Assembly (NCBI GenBank): GCA_022710665.1
Contig: JAKLGN010000067.1
Span: 1 to 7,241, forward strand
Length of the DNA stretch: 7,241 nucleotides
Source: Methanoregula sp.
GTDB lineage: Archaea > Halobacteriota > Methanomicrobia > Methanomicrobiales > Methanospirillaceae
Direction of reading: 5' to 3'
Of the stretch, positions 1-4,939 are shown in pieces. A program made the translations under genes and the position numbers. Numbering within the stretch: position 1 is the first letter of the stretch; every line of letters starts with the position of its first letter. The notes under the pieces were generated by a model. That model was not told where the DNA came from. It was given only the letters and a program-made list of their open reading frames with translations, and did not search any database.

Positions 1-101
1 GTTAGTATTTTATTATTGTGATAAAATATTCGTTTTCCGGTTTCTTTATCTATTCTAAAGATTTGGCATTCACTACCGCGCACCGCGATATCACGAATCC
101 G

Positions 102-114
102 TTAAAATAAATAT
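102..114 (+). promoter_or_regulatory. Candidate TATA box for the TPR gene
   Basis: An AT-only run (TTAAAATAAATAT) lies in otherwise mixed sequence about 48-60 bases before the TPR start codon. An archaeal start site 25 or so bases downstream would fall near 130-138 and give a leader of about 25-30 nt. The heptamer ATATCAC occurs on both sides (88-94, and 111-117 overlapping the box edge). I see no clear Shine-Dalgarno before the gene. The call rests on composition and spacing only. Confidence 0.4.
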
Positions 115-161
115 CACCGGCACTAAGCAGTTGTAAAAGCCGGCCCCGGGTTTTACCGTCC

Positions 162-1127
162 ATGGAAATTGCATCGGAAGCTTCCAATCCAGCTCCATCC
201 CCCAAGAAAGCACGCGATCATTACCTAGAAGGTATCGCTCTCGGGCGCGAAGGAAAACAGGATGAGGCGCTTGTATCCTTTTCTAATGCACTGGAACAGG
301 ATCCGAAGCTGGCAATTGCTTGGGTTGGCAAGGGTTTTACTCTCGGGAAACTTGGGAGATTCGAGGAAGAGATCGAGTGCTGTAAAACGGCAATCGAACT
401 GGACCCGTACTGTGTTGATGCATGGAATACCCTGGGGTTCGCTTATGGCATGCTCGACCGGTTCAAGGACAAGGTCGAATGCTGCGAGCAGGCACTGCGG
501 ATCGACCCGGAGAACGCAACCGCATGGAACAACAAGGGGGTAGCCCTTGGGATGCTTGGCAGGTTTGAAGCGGAAGTCCGGTGTTGTGAACGGGCGCTGG
601 AACTCCGGCCCCGATACCTGTCTGCATGGATCAACAAAGGGTACGCGTACGGGAAGCTCAGTTTGTATGAGGAGGAACTTGTCTGCTATGACCGGGCGCT
701 GAAAATTTATCCGTTCTACTTCTCTGCCCTGATCAAGAAAGGGATTGCATTGATTCATTTGAAGCGCTACCGTGAATCACTTGACGTCCTTGACCGGGCT
801 CTTTCGATTGAACCGGAAAACGCAAAAGCACTATACCGTAAAGGTCTCGCATTCAGTATGCTTGGAATGCACGAAGAGGCGATTCCCTGCCTGGAACATG
901 CCCTTGCCGTGGATTCCTCAATCGCCGATGCATGGGTCGTCTTAAGCAACTCGTGCTTCATGCTGGGAAAACTTGAAGAATCGGCACGGGCGTTTGACCA
1001 GGCGTACTATATCGATATCAAGGATGTCCGGACCGGTTTCATCAAGGGGCTCTCTCTCCTGAAGCTTGGCAATGTTGACGATGCCCTGAGAAGCTTTTCG
1101 GATGTCCTGGGCATTCTCCTCCGTTAG
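162..1127 (+). CDS. Tetratricopeptide repeat (TPR) protein, nine repeats
   Basis: The 321-residue protein is almost entirely TPR. After a short Pro/Ser-rich N-terminus (1-16), nine 34-residue units start at about residues 17, 51, 85, 119, 153, 187, 221, 255 and 289, most with the W/L-G-Y/F-A-P pattern (for example AW..KG..LG.LGRFEE......AIELDP). There is no signal peptide, membrane segment or fused catalytic domain, so it is probably a cytoplasmic protein-binding scaffold; the partner is unknown. Repeats 2-4 carry a Cys-Cys pair at the same repeat position (73-74, 107-108, 141-142), and repeats 5 and 7 a single Cys there (175, 243). The ATG at 162 was chosen because the TPR array starts soon after and the upstream sequence is AT-rich and non-coding in character. 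No good Shine-Dalgarno precedes it. It is probably monocistronic, since a T-rich terminator follows. TPR proteins of this type are abundant in Methanomicrobiales. Confidence 0.92.
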   Translation: MEIASEASNPAPSPKKARDHYLEGIALGREGKQDEALVSFSNALEQDPKLAIAWVGKGFTLGKLGRFEEEIECCKTAIELDPYCVDAWNTLGFAYGMLDRFKDKVECCEQALRIDPENATAWNNKGVALGMLGRFEAEVRCCERALELRPRYLSAWINKGYAYGKLSLYEEELVCYDRALKIYPFYFSALIKKGIALIHLKRYRESLDVLDRALSIEPENAKALYRKGLAFSMLGMHEEAIPCLEHALAVDSSIADAWVVLSNSCFMLGKLEESARAFDQAYYIDIKDVRTGFIKGLSLLKLGNVDDALRSFSDVLGILLR

Positions 1128-1143
1128 TCTCTGTTCGTCTGGC

Positions 1144-1164
1144 TTTTTTTGGGAAATCTTTTTT
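1144..1164 (+). terminator. T-run terminator after the TPR gene
   Basis: Seventeen bases after the TPR stop codon are a T7 run (1144-1150) and a T6 run (1159-1164), separated by GGGAAATC. Archaeal RNA polymerase terminates at such T-tracts without needing a stable hairpin, and none is evident here. Confidence 0.6.
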
Positions 1165-1236
1165 ACCAACGCTGACATTCTCGTGAATTGACATTTCCGC
1201 GTTGCATGCCCCCGGGATGCGAGAGCGTAGTGGTGA

Positions 1237-1277
1237 AGCTGGAAGATTCTTCAAAGAAAAAAATGAATTCTTCAGCT
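1237..1277. repeat. Imperfect inverted repeat, 13-base arms
   Basis: Arms 1237-1249 and 1265-1277 pair over 13 positions with one A-C mismatch and two G-U wobbles, around a 15-base A-rich loop. The right arm ends two bases before a TATA-like box (TTTAAAAATA, 1279-1288). It could be an operator-like site for a dimeric regulator or an RNA hairpin. I see no T-run directly after it that would make it a terminator. Confidence 0.45.
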
Positions 1278-1278
1278 C

Positions 1279-1288
1279 TTTAAAAATA
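1279..1288 (+). promoter_or_regulatory. Candidate TATA box upstream of the AIR synthase-related gene
   Basis: TTTAAAAATA is the best archaeal TATA match in this gap. A start site near 1312 would give a leader of about 260 nt that includes the folded segment at 1406-1491. A T-rich tract at 1543-1550 is an alternative that would give an almost leaderless message starting near 1575, so the true promoter is uncertain. Confidence 0.3.
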
Positions 1289-1405
1289 CCTCATTTTCTC
1301 CATTTTATTGACCCCCTTGCGCCACTCCTGCCCCAATCGGAGGCGGGGGTACATACGACAGGATTGCCCTCTTTTCTTACGGGATATCGCTAAAAACCTT
1401 TTTGA

Positions 1406-1491
1406 GTGATCATCGCAGCGCGGGGGCCACCATAGCGGCGAGAACTAACTTTGAGCGAAAGCCCACGGGTGTATCCGTCCGATGATCCCAC
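1406..1491 (+). promoter_or_regulatory. Possible folded leader or small RNA
   Basis: GATCATCG at 1408-1415 is the exact reverse complement of CGATGATC at 1480-1487; flanking GTG (1406-1408) and CAC (1489-1491) allow partial extension. Inside are a hairpin ACGGG-TGTA-TCCGT (1465-1478) and a small GAAA-tetraloop stem (about 1453-1466) that competes with it for two bases. A closing helix around hairpins is riboswitch-like or sRNA-like in layout. I do not recognise a known class, and the downstream gene start at 1575 is about 84 bases away. Confidence 0.3.
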
Positions 1492-1574
1492 AGAGCCGAT
1501 TCTTCAGCAGCTTCTCAGATTCGATACGGAGCCCCATCATCATTTTTTTAACTCCCCCCCACGTACAGAGAACC

Positions 1575-2900
1575 ATGGATATCGAGGAATATGCCCGTAA
1601 AAAAATTGCGGGTGGTGAGAGCGAAGAAACAGTTGAGGAAAACCTGGTTAAAATCATCCGATCGTTTAAAACCGTGGACCAGACTTATGCATCCACATTC
1701 GCCCGTGCTGTCATTGCGGAAGTGAAAAATACCCGGGGATTGTCCGGGGACTTTTTTGAGTTCAAACCTGCCGGGGTTACCATGGGAGCATTCGGTGTTG
1801 GATCGCGGGGGAAAGGCGACTTTTTTGCCCACCGCCAGATCGCCCGTATCATCGGCAAGAGTACTGCAACGGTAGGGGTTGATGAGATGGATGATGGCGG
1901 GGCAGTCCGCGCCGTGGGAAAATTTATTGTCTGCACGGTCGATGGTATGCACTCGCGGCTTTCGGATTACCCGTTCCTGGCTGGATTCCATGTGACCAGA
2001 GCCACGCTCAGAGATGCAATGGTCATGGGTGCAAGGCCGGTCATGCTATTCTCAGACATCCATGTTGCTGATGATGGCGATGTAGCGAAAATCTTTGATT
2101 ACACCGCTGGTATCACCACCGTCGGGGAAGCCATGAACGTACCCCTCGTCTCCGGATCAACGCTCCGCATCGGGGGCGATATGGTGCTTGGCGGGCGGCT
2201 GACCGGTTGTGTCGGTTGTGTCGGGATCGCCGAACACCTGACCGCACGCAAGTCTACCCAACCGGGCGATGTGCTGCTGATGACCGAAGGGGCAGGAGGC
2301 GGGACGATCGCAACGGCTGCGATTTATTCCGGGTTCGCTGACGTAGTGGAGCAGACAATTAACCTGAACTTTCTCACTGCCTGCGAGACCCTGATGAAAA
2401 GCAGTGTATTCGCCGGTGTCCATGCAATGACTGACGTGACCAATGGCGGGCTCCGCGGGGATGTTTTCGAGATGGCGGAAACAGCCGGCTGCAGGATTGT
2501 CATTGACGATGCATCGATCAGCAGCCTTGTCGAACCCCAAGTCCGGGAGATGCTGGAAAAACTGCAGATTGATTATCTCGGCGTATCGCTGGATTCGCTC
2601 CTCGTGGTTGCGCCCGAAAACCTTGCCGATGAGATCTGCCGGGTTGTTGGGGGAGCCGGTGTTGCCATGCACAAGGTAGGGTACGTTGAGGAGGGAAGAC
2701 CGGAATCCGTGCTCCTGGTTGATGGCAAGGAGCACGATTTTTCCCCACGGTTCCGGGAATCAGCCTATACGCCGGTCAAGAAGGTTGTCGATACCGATGC
2801 CCCGGACTTTGAAGATCTGAAAACAGGGGTACTGAAGGCATCCGACGCGGCAATCCAAAAGAAGATGCGGGTTCTCAGAAAACTGAAAAAAGGGGTGTAG
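1575..2900 (+). CDS. AIR synthase-related protein (PurM / selenophosphate synthetase superfamily)
   Basis: A 441-residue protein of the superfamily that includes PurM, SelD, ThiL and HypE, best matching the archaeal selenophosphate-synthetase-related group (probably COG2144). Residues 1-93 are a helical N-terminal extension. The ATP-binding PurM-like domain spans about 94-218, with GVDEMDDGGAV (101-111), the TVDGMH strand (121-126), DAMVMGA (147-153) and SGST (193-196). The C-terminal AIRS_C-like domain spans about 228-385 with DVTNGG (287-292), then a basic tail ending KLKKGV. This lineage typically phosphorylates or activates a substrate with ATP, but the substrate here is unknown. It lacks the N-terminal Cys/Sec active-site loop expected of true SelD. 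GCVGC (211-215) gives a CxxC between the domains. The frame is open back to an ATG at 1482, but the extra 31 residues cross a poly-C tract and look non-coding, so I prefer the ATG at 1575. The methanogenesis marker 2 family is related but shorter (about 325 residues). Confidence 0.85.
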   Translation: MDIEEYARKKIAGGESEETVEENLVKIIRSFKTVDQTYASTFARAVIAEVKNTRGLSGDFFEFKPAGVTMGAFGVGSRGKGDFFAHRQIARIIGKSTATVGVDEMDDGGAVRAVGKFIVCTVDGMHSRLSDYPFLAGFHVTRATLRDAMVMGARPVMLFSDIHVADDGDVAKIFDYTAGITTVGEAMNVPLVSGSTLRIGGDMVLGGRLTGCVGCVGIAEHLTARKSTQPGDVLLMTEGAGGGTIATAAIYSGFADVVEQTINLNFLTACETLMKSSVFAGVHAMTDVTNGGLRGDVFEMAETAGCRIVIDDASISSLVEPQVREMLEKLQIDYLGVSLDSLLVVAPENLADEICRVVGGAGVAMHKVGYVEEGRPESVLLVDGKEHDFSPRFRESAYTPVKKVVDTDAPDFEDLKTGVLKASDAAIQKKMRVLRKLKKGV

Positions 2901-2901
2901 A

Positions 2902-2907
2902 TTTTTT
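2902..2907 (+). terminator. T-run terminator after the AIR synthase-related gene
   Basis: A T6 run starts two bases after the TAG stop codon and is followed by AT-rich sequence to about 2916. This is a typical archaeal T-tract end, with no hairpin seen. Confidence 0.45.
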
Positions 2908-3044
2908 AACATTATTTGGTAGAACTTCCAGGGGTATGGGGTGTACGCGCATGAAATAATTTCGGGCAGGGTCTCATTTTAACAACCTACCCAAAATCGA
3001 AATCACGACGTAAGATCTGCCTGAAATTGAGCTCCGGGATTTTG
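2908..3044. other. Spacer with no recognisable gene
   Basis: Mixed-composition sequence between the terminator and the structured element. It contains a small palindrome (GAAATAATTTC, about 2953-2963) and a GGGGTG followed by a two-codon ATG-AAA-TAA, which is probably chance. I see nothing else in it except the 3' end of the weak - strand ORF described at 3003-3176. Confidence 0.4.
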
Positions 3045-3176
3045 AGATAAAAAAGTATTCCAGGCACATTTGAGACAATGCCAACGCTCCCGGGGCTTTT
3101 CCCCCGCCGCTTTGGTGCCCCGGCTGCGATAACACGCTATCCCCGGATCGAATCCGGGTAAGAGGAGGAATCCCAT
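3003..3176 (-). CDS. Doubtful 57-residue zinc-ribbon-like ORF
   Basis: On the - strand an ATG at 3176 opens 57 codons ending in TGA at 3003. The middle reads like a small archaeal zinc ribbon: a CYRSRGTK segment (one Cys at residue 15, with Ser where a second might be expected), then GEKPRERWHCLKCAWNTFL with an intact CxxC. A GGGGG run lies about 11 bases upstream and a TATA-like CATATTTT about 50 bases further back. Against it, only three of the four expected metal ligands are present, the N-terminus (GFLLLPGFDPG) is encoded by a perfect hairpin, and the + strand has a competing structured-RNA reading. It could be a decayed zinc-ribbon gene, a real small protein, or chance. Confidence 0.25.
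   Translation of the reverse strand: MGFLLLPGFDPGIACYRSRGTKAAGEKPRERWHCLKCAWNTFLSQNPGAQFQADLTS
3045..3057 (+). promoter_or_regulatory. Candidate TATA box for the structured RNA element
   Basis: GATAAAAAAGTAT sits with its centre about 26 bases before the closing stem of the candidate RNA (3077). That is the usual distance between an archaeal TATA box and its start site. The same bases read as a T6 run on the other strand (3053-3048) and could instead end a - strand transcript. Confidence 0.35.
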
Positions 3177-3267
3177 GCGCGATTGAGCCCCCTTGGGCGC
3201 TGGCTGGCGCAATGGGACGGCATTCGACCAAAATATGAGTAGCAGGATTGCTACTATACCTTTTTTT
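3077..3267 (+). ncRNA. Candidate structured non-coding RNA, about 190 nt, class unknown
   Basis: This GC-rich stretch is full of self-complementarity. AATGCC (3077-3082) pairs with GGCATT (3219-3224) and would close the fold. CCGGGGC (3090-3096) pairs with GCCCCGG (3117-3123), or alternatively CGGGG/CCCCG form a tighter hairpin (3091-3106). CCCGGAT/ATCCGGG form a 7-bp hairpin with a CGA loop (3142-3158). TCCCATGCGC (3171-3180) pairs with 3207-3217 through 10 bp and one bulge, enclosing GCCC/GGGC (3187-3198). A purine-rich single strand (3159-3170) links two of the arms. A TATA-like box lies upstream and a hairpin plus T7 downstream, both on +. I recognise no known family: it does not match the core motifs I know for SRP RNA or RNase P RNA. 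Inverted repeats also read on the other strand, where a 57-codon ORF overlaps, so strand and nature are unproven. Confidence 0.4.
3239..3267 (+). terminator. Hairpin plus T7, + strand
   Basis: GTAGCA (3239-3244) and TGCTAC (3249-3254) form a perfect 6-bp stem with a GGAT loop. TATACC and then T7 (3261-3267) follow. The orientation of the T-run suits the end of a + strand transcript coming from the structured element. It would also block read-through into the antisense of the aldolase gene. Confidence 0.5.
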
Positions 3268-3279
3268 ATGCACGGGAAA

Positions 3280-3822
3280 TCAGGGCCGGATAAACGTGCG
3301 CCTGATTGCGAGGACCCTGCATGCGTGCTCTGCAAGCGAGGTATAAAGATACGCTTCGTCAAGTGTCTTGCCTGCTGCAAAAGTACCATGCCCGCGGGCA
3401 ATGACCAGCTTTGCATAGACCAGAGCATCGGCAACGTTATCCGCCAAAGCCTGCGTCCCCGGCTCTCCAGATACTACCGGGATGACCGGGCAGAACATTC
3501 TGCCTTCACTGTCCTCGGGCCGGACCTCATCCTGGAGAAGAGACAGGGCAACCGCTGCCGGGGGGTGGGCATGGACAACCGCCTTGTGGGGGGTTTTCCG
3601 GTACACTTCCTGGTGAACCCGGTACTCGCTGGATGCCTCAGCAGGAACTTCTCCCTCCAGCGGGACAAAGACCGGTTCAGCAGCAACATCGAGATAGGCA
3701 CCGGTCCGCTTGATAAAAAAACCGGTCTTTTCGTAGACTATGCTGATGTTCCCGAAGTTGCCCCCGACAAGGTGCTCAGAAAAGAGCCGTTTTCCGATCC
3801 GTTCGAATTCATCCGCGTACAT
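3280..3822 (-). CDS. fucA: Class II aldolase, L-fuculose-1-phosphate aldolase type
   Basis: A 180-residue zinc-dependent class II aldolase/adducin-fold protein, close to the usual length of the short archaeal form. Visible active-site features are the phosphate-binding GNFGNIS loop (residues 21-27), the acid/base Glu in SSEYRVH (E66), the zinc ligands in HAHPP (H84, H86), and the third zinc His in ARGHGTF (H145). The family cleaves L-fuculose 1-phosphate to dihydroxyacetone phosphate and lactaldehyde. In Methanocaldococcus jannaschii the homologue is thought to supply lactaldehyde that is oxidised to lactate for coenzyme F420. Related enzymes act on other sugar phosphates, so the substrate is inferred. 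It lies 158 bases downstream of npdG on the same strand, with a T7 run (3858-3852) between them, so it may have its own promoter. The ATG at 3822 is the first in frame after a stop, and no strong Shine-Dalgarno is visible. Confidence 0.85.
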   Translation of the reverse strand: MYADEFERIGKRLFSEHLVGGNFGNISIVYEKTGFFIKRTGAYLDVAAEPVFVPLEGEVPAEASSEYRVHQEVYRKTPHKAVVHAHPPAAVALSLLQDEVRPEDSEGRMFCPVIPVVSGEPGTQALADNVADALVYAKLVIARGHGTFAAGKTLDEAYLYTSLAEHACRVLAIRRTFIRP

Positions 3823-4033
3823 GAAAAGTCAGTCTGCGTCCGCCATTTTTCAAAAAAAGATCTGTGGCAGGTTTTTGTTCATCAGTGTTGGTGGCGTCGC
3901 GCTGCTCATAGGGTTATGGTTGCAGAAAAAGAGGCTGGTACCATTACGACCCATCATCATGGTGCATCCCCGGGATAACCTTACCGGAACTGGATACCGA
4001 CATCCCGGATCTTGTTGTAACGCGCAATATTGA
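3821..4033 (+). CDS. Doubtful 70-residue single-span membrane ORF
   Basis: In the gap between the aldolase and npdG, the + strand has an ATG at 3821 (sharing a CATG with the aldolase start). The ORF contains a convincing hydrophobic span, FLFISVGGVALLIGLWL (about residues 18-34), flanked by basic residues on both sides (KK/R before, QKKR after). Its last 53 bases run antisense through the 3' end of npdG. There is no Shine-Dalgarno, and a promoter would have to lie inside the aldolase gene. The hydrophobic span is the only positive sign, so this is probably chance or a remnant. Confidence 0.15.
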   Translation: MKSQSASAIFQKKICGRFLFISVGGVALLIGLWLQKKRLVPLRPIIMVHPRDNLTGTGYRHPGSCCNAQY

Positions 4034-4631
4034 GCAACAGGGGCGTGAGGGCTTCGACCATGCTGGATACGGCAAGTGGCCCGGCATCAAAAGCCTGGAG
4101 CCGGGAGATCCGGTTCACGATACCCATGACTTCCTGCTTTGCCCCATCATCATCTCCGCAGACCGGCACGGAATAGAGCAGTTCTTCATCCAGCGCCTTC
4201 CACTTGTTGGCCGCGATCGTGTTGAATGCTGAACAGATACGGGCTGAGGGCGGGAGGATTCGTTTTATCATCAGGGCAGCGGATCCCTCCTGTGGCGGGA
4301 CAAAGACGAAATGGTCGCGCTTCTCCATGGGATTGACCGGGCTGATGACAATCTTGTCCTCAAACCCATGAAGGCCATCGAGCGTCCCGGCAAGGTGTTT
4401 GAACGGGATTGCCAGCACCACGATATCTGCAGCATCAATTGCTTCCTGGTTGGAGACACCTTTCAGGGAACATGCCTTGCCCCGGGTTTTCAGAGTCTCG
4501 ATACCAAGTTTGCATGTTGCCTCTGCCTTGTCCGTATCGCGTGATCCGACAATGACATCGAAGATCGGGGAGAGGCGCAGGGCCATCCCCTCACCGATAT
4601 CACCGGTCCCGCCGACAATACCTATCTTCAA
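3981..4631 (-). CDS. npdG: F420H2:NADP+ oxidoreductase
   Basis: A 216-residue protein of the Fno/NpdG family (usual length about 210-225), a cytoplasmic enzyme that transfers hydride between F420H2 and NADP+. In methanogens it supplies NADPH for biosynthesis. The N-terminal Rossmann fold starts at once with KIGIVGGTGDIGEG (2-15), and VGSR (28-31) followed by K35 is the family's NADP 2'-phosphate site. Conserved blocks follow: VVLAIPFKH, SPVNPM, SAFNTIAANKW, PVCGDDD and the closing LLLNIARYNKIRDVGIQFR. The start is a TTG at 4631 that directly follows the thioredoxin TAA in the same frame. A GGTG Shine-Dalgarno with 6-base spacing sits inside the end of the thioredoxin gene, so translation is probably coupled. 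Pairing with thioredoxin suggests, but does not prove, that NADPH feeds thiol reduction. Confidence 0.95.
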   Translation of the reverse strand: MKIGIVGGTGDIGEGMALRLSPIFDVIVGSRDTDKAEATCKLGIETLKTRGKACSLKGVSNQEAIDAADIVVLAIPFKHLAGTLDGLHGFEDKIVISPVNPMEKRDHFVFVPPQEGSAALMIKRILPPSARICSAFNTIAANKWKALDEELLYSVPVCGDDDGAKQEVMGIVNRISRLQAFDAGPLAVSSMVEALTPLLLNIARYNKIRDVGIQFR

Positions 4632-4904
4632 TTAACCCACCAGCGGACGTAACATTTTTTCAAGCGTTCCCGCGTCCGTGACACCTTCAAGGGACTGGAG
4701 AACCTTGCCATCCTTTTCAATAATGAGCGTGGGAACAACGCGGATCCCGTATTTTTCTGCAAGATCCATGTGCTGGTCGACATCGATTGTCCGTATTTCA
4801 ACGGAATCCCCCATTTTTTTTGCCAGTTCCTCGATGATTGGCGTCTGCATCCGGCAGGGCCCGCACCAGGTGGCAAAAAAATCAAACAGAATAGGCTTGC
4901 TCAT
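4632..4904 (-). CDS. Thioredoxin-like protein, WCGPC active site
   Basis: A 90-residue small archaeal thioredoxin/glutaredoxin-like protein that reduces protein disulfides in the cytoplasm. The fold starts immediately with KPILFDFFATWCGPCRMQTPII; the redox pair is C14/C17 in WCGPC, and the cis-proline is P58 in RVVPTLII. IDVDQHMDLAEKYGI between them is typical of thioredoxins. It is shorter than bacterial TrxA (about 105-110 residues), as is common for archaeal forms, and it has no signal peptide. The ATG at 4904 leaves no room for an earlier in-frame start with a fold. Its TAA abuts the npdG start. The electron donor (an NADPH- or F420-dependent thioredoxin reductase) is not in the window. 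Confidence 0.93.
   Translation of the reverse strand: MSKPILFDFFATWCGPCRMQTPIIEELAKKMGDSVEIRTIDVDQHMDLAEKYGIRVVPTLIIEKDGKVLQSLEGVTDAGTLEKMLRPLVG
4638..4641 (-). promoter_or_regulatory. Shine-Dalgarno that sets the npdG TTG start
   Basis: GGTG on the - strand, six bases before the TTG at 4631, complements the archaeal 16S 3' end (CACCUCC). It lies in the last codons of the thioredoxin gene. Since the conserved KIGIVGG begins right after the TTG and no other start fits, this site decides the start. Confidence 0.6.
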
Positions 4905-4931
4905 TCAGACATACCCGTAGAGTTGTCGATG

Positions 4932-4939
4932 AAAAAAAA
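4932..4939 (-). terminator. T8 terminator after secD
   Basis: On the - strand a T8 run lies 18 bases after the secD TAA and about 27 bases before the thioredoxin ATG. It should end the secFD transcript and so separate it from trx-npdG. Confidence 0.55.

Larger units (their letters stand above)
1165..1574. other. 410-base intergenic region without a convincing gene
   Basis: No ORF here looks like a protein gene. The best, about 63 codons from 1202 on +, has no recognisable domain and no good ribosome site. The region holds an imperfect inverted repeat (1237-1277), a TATA-like box (1279-1288), a GC-rich stretch (1318-1350), a second long-range inverted repeat enclosing small hairpins (1406-1491), and a T8 plus C-rich tract (1543-1560) just before the next gene. 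It most likely holds the promoter and a long leader of the AIR synthase-related gene, possibly with a separate small RNA. Confidence 0.5.

Noticed and set aside
1202..1393. 63-codon + strand ORF in the intergenic region
   Set aside because: No domain, hydrophobic pattern or ribosome site. It runs through inverted repeats and a TATA-like box, so it reads as chance.
1482..1574. Upstream start for the AIR synthase-related gene at 1482, with a GGTG ten bases before it
   Set aside because: The extra 31 residues cross a poly-T/poly-C tract and look unlike a coding region, whereas MDIEEYARKK at 1575 is a typical family-like start.
3142..3158. tRNA T-arm-like sequence (CCCGG, loop ATCGAAT, CCGGG)
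   Set aside because: The loop starts with A instead of T, and no matching acceptor, D or anticodon arms are present at tRNA spacing. A simple 7-bp hairpin with a CGA loop explains it better.
3085..3224. Archaeal SRP RNA or RNase P RNA
   Set aside because: I could not find the conserved SRP domain IV loop motifs or the RNase P core (such as GAGGAAAGTC) on either strand, and the element is too short for SRP RNA.
3850..3960. 36-codon - strand ORF between npdG and the aldolase, starting with three ATGs
   Set aside because: Low-complexity start, no ribosome site and no recognisable motif, and it ends in a poly-T tract.
3193..3978. Long + strand ORF (261 codons) opposite the aldolase
   Set aside because: It is the antisense shadow of the aldolase gene, whose catalytic motifs are all in the - strand frame. 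Its sequence resembles no protein family.
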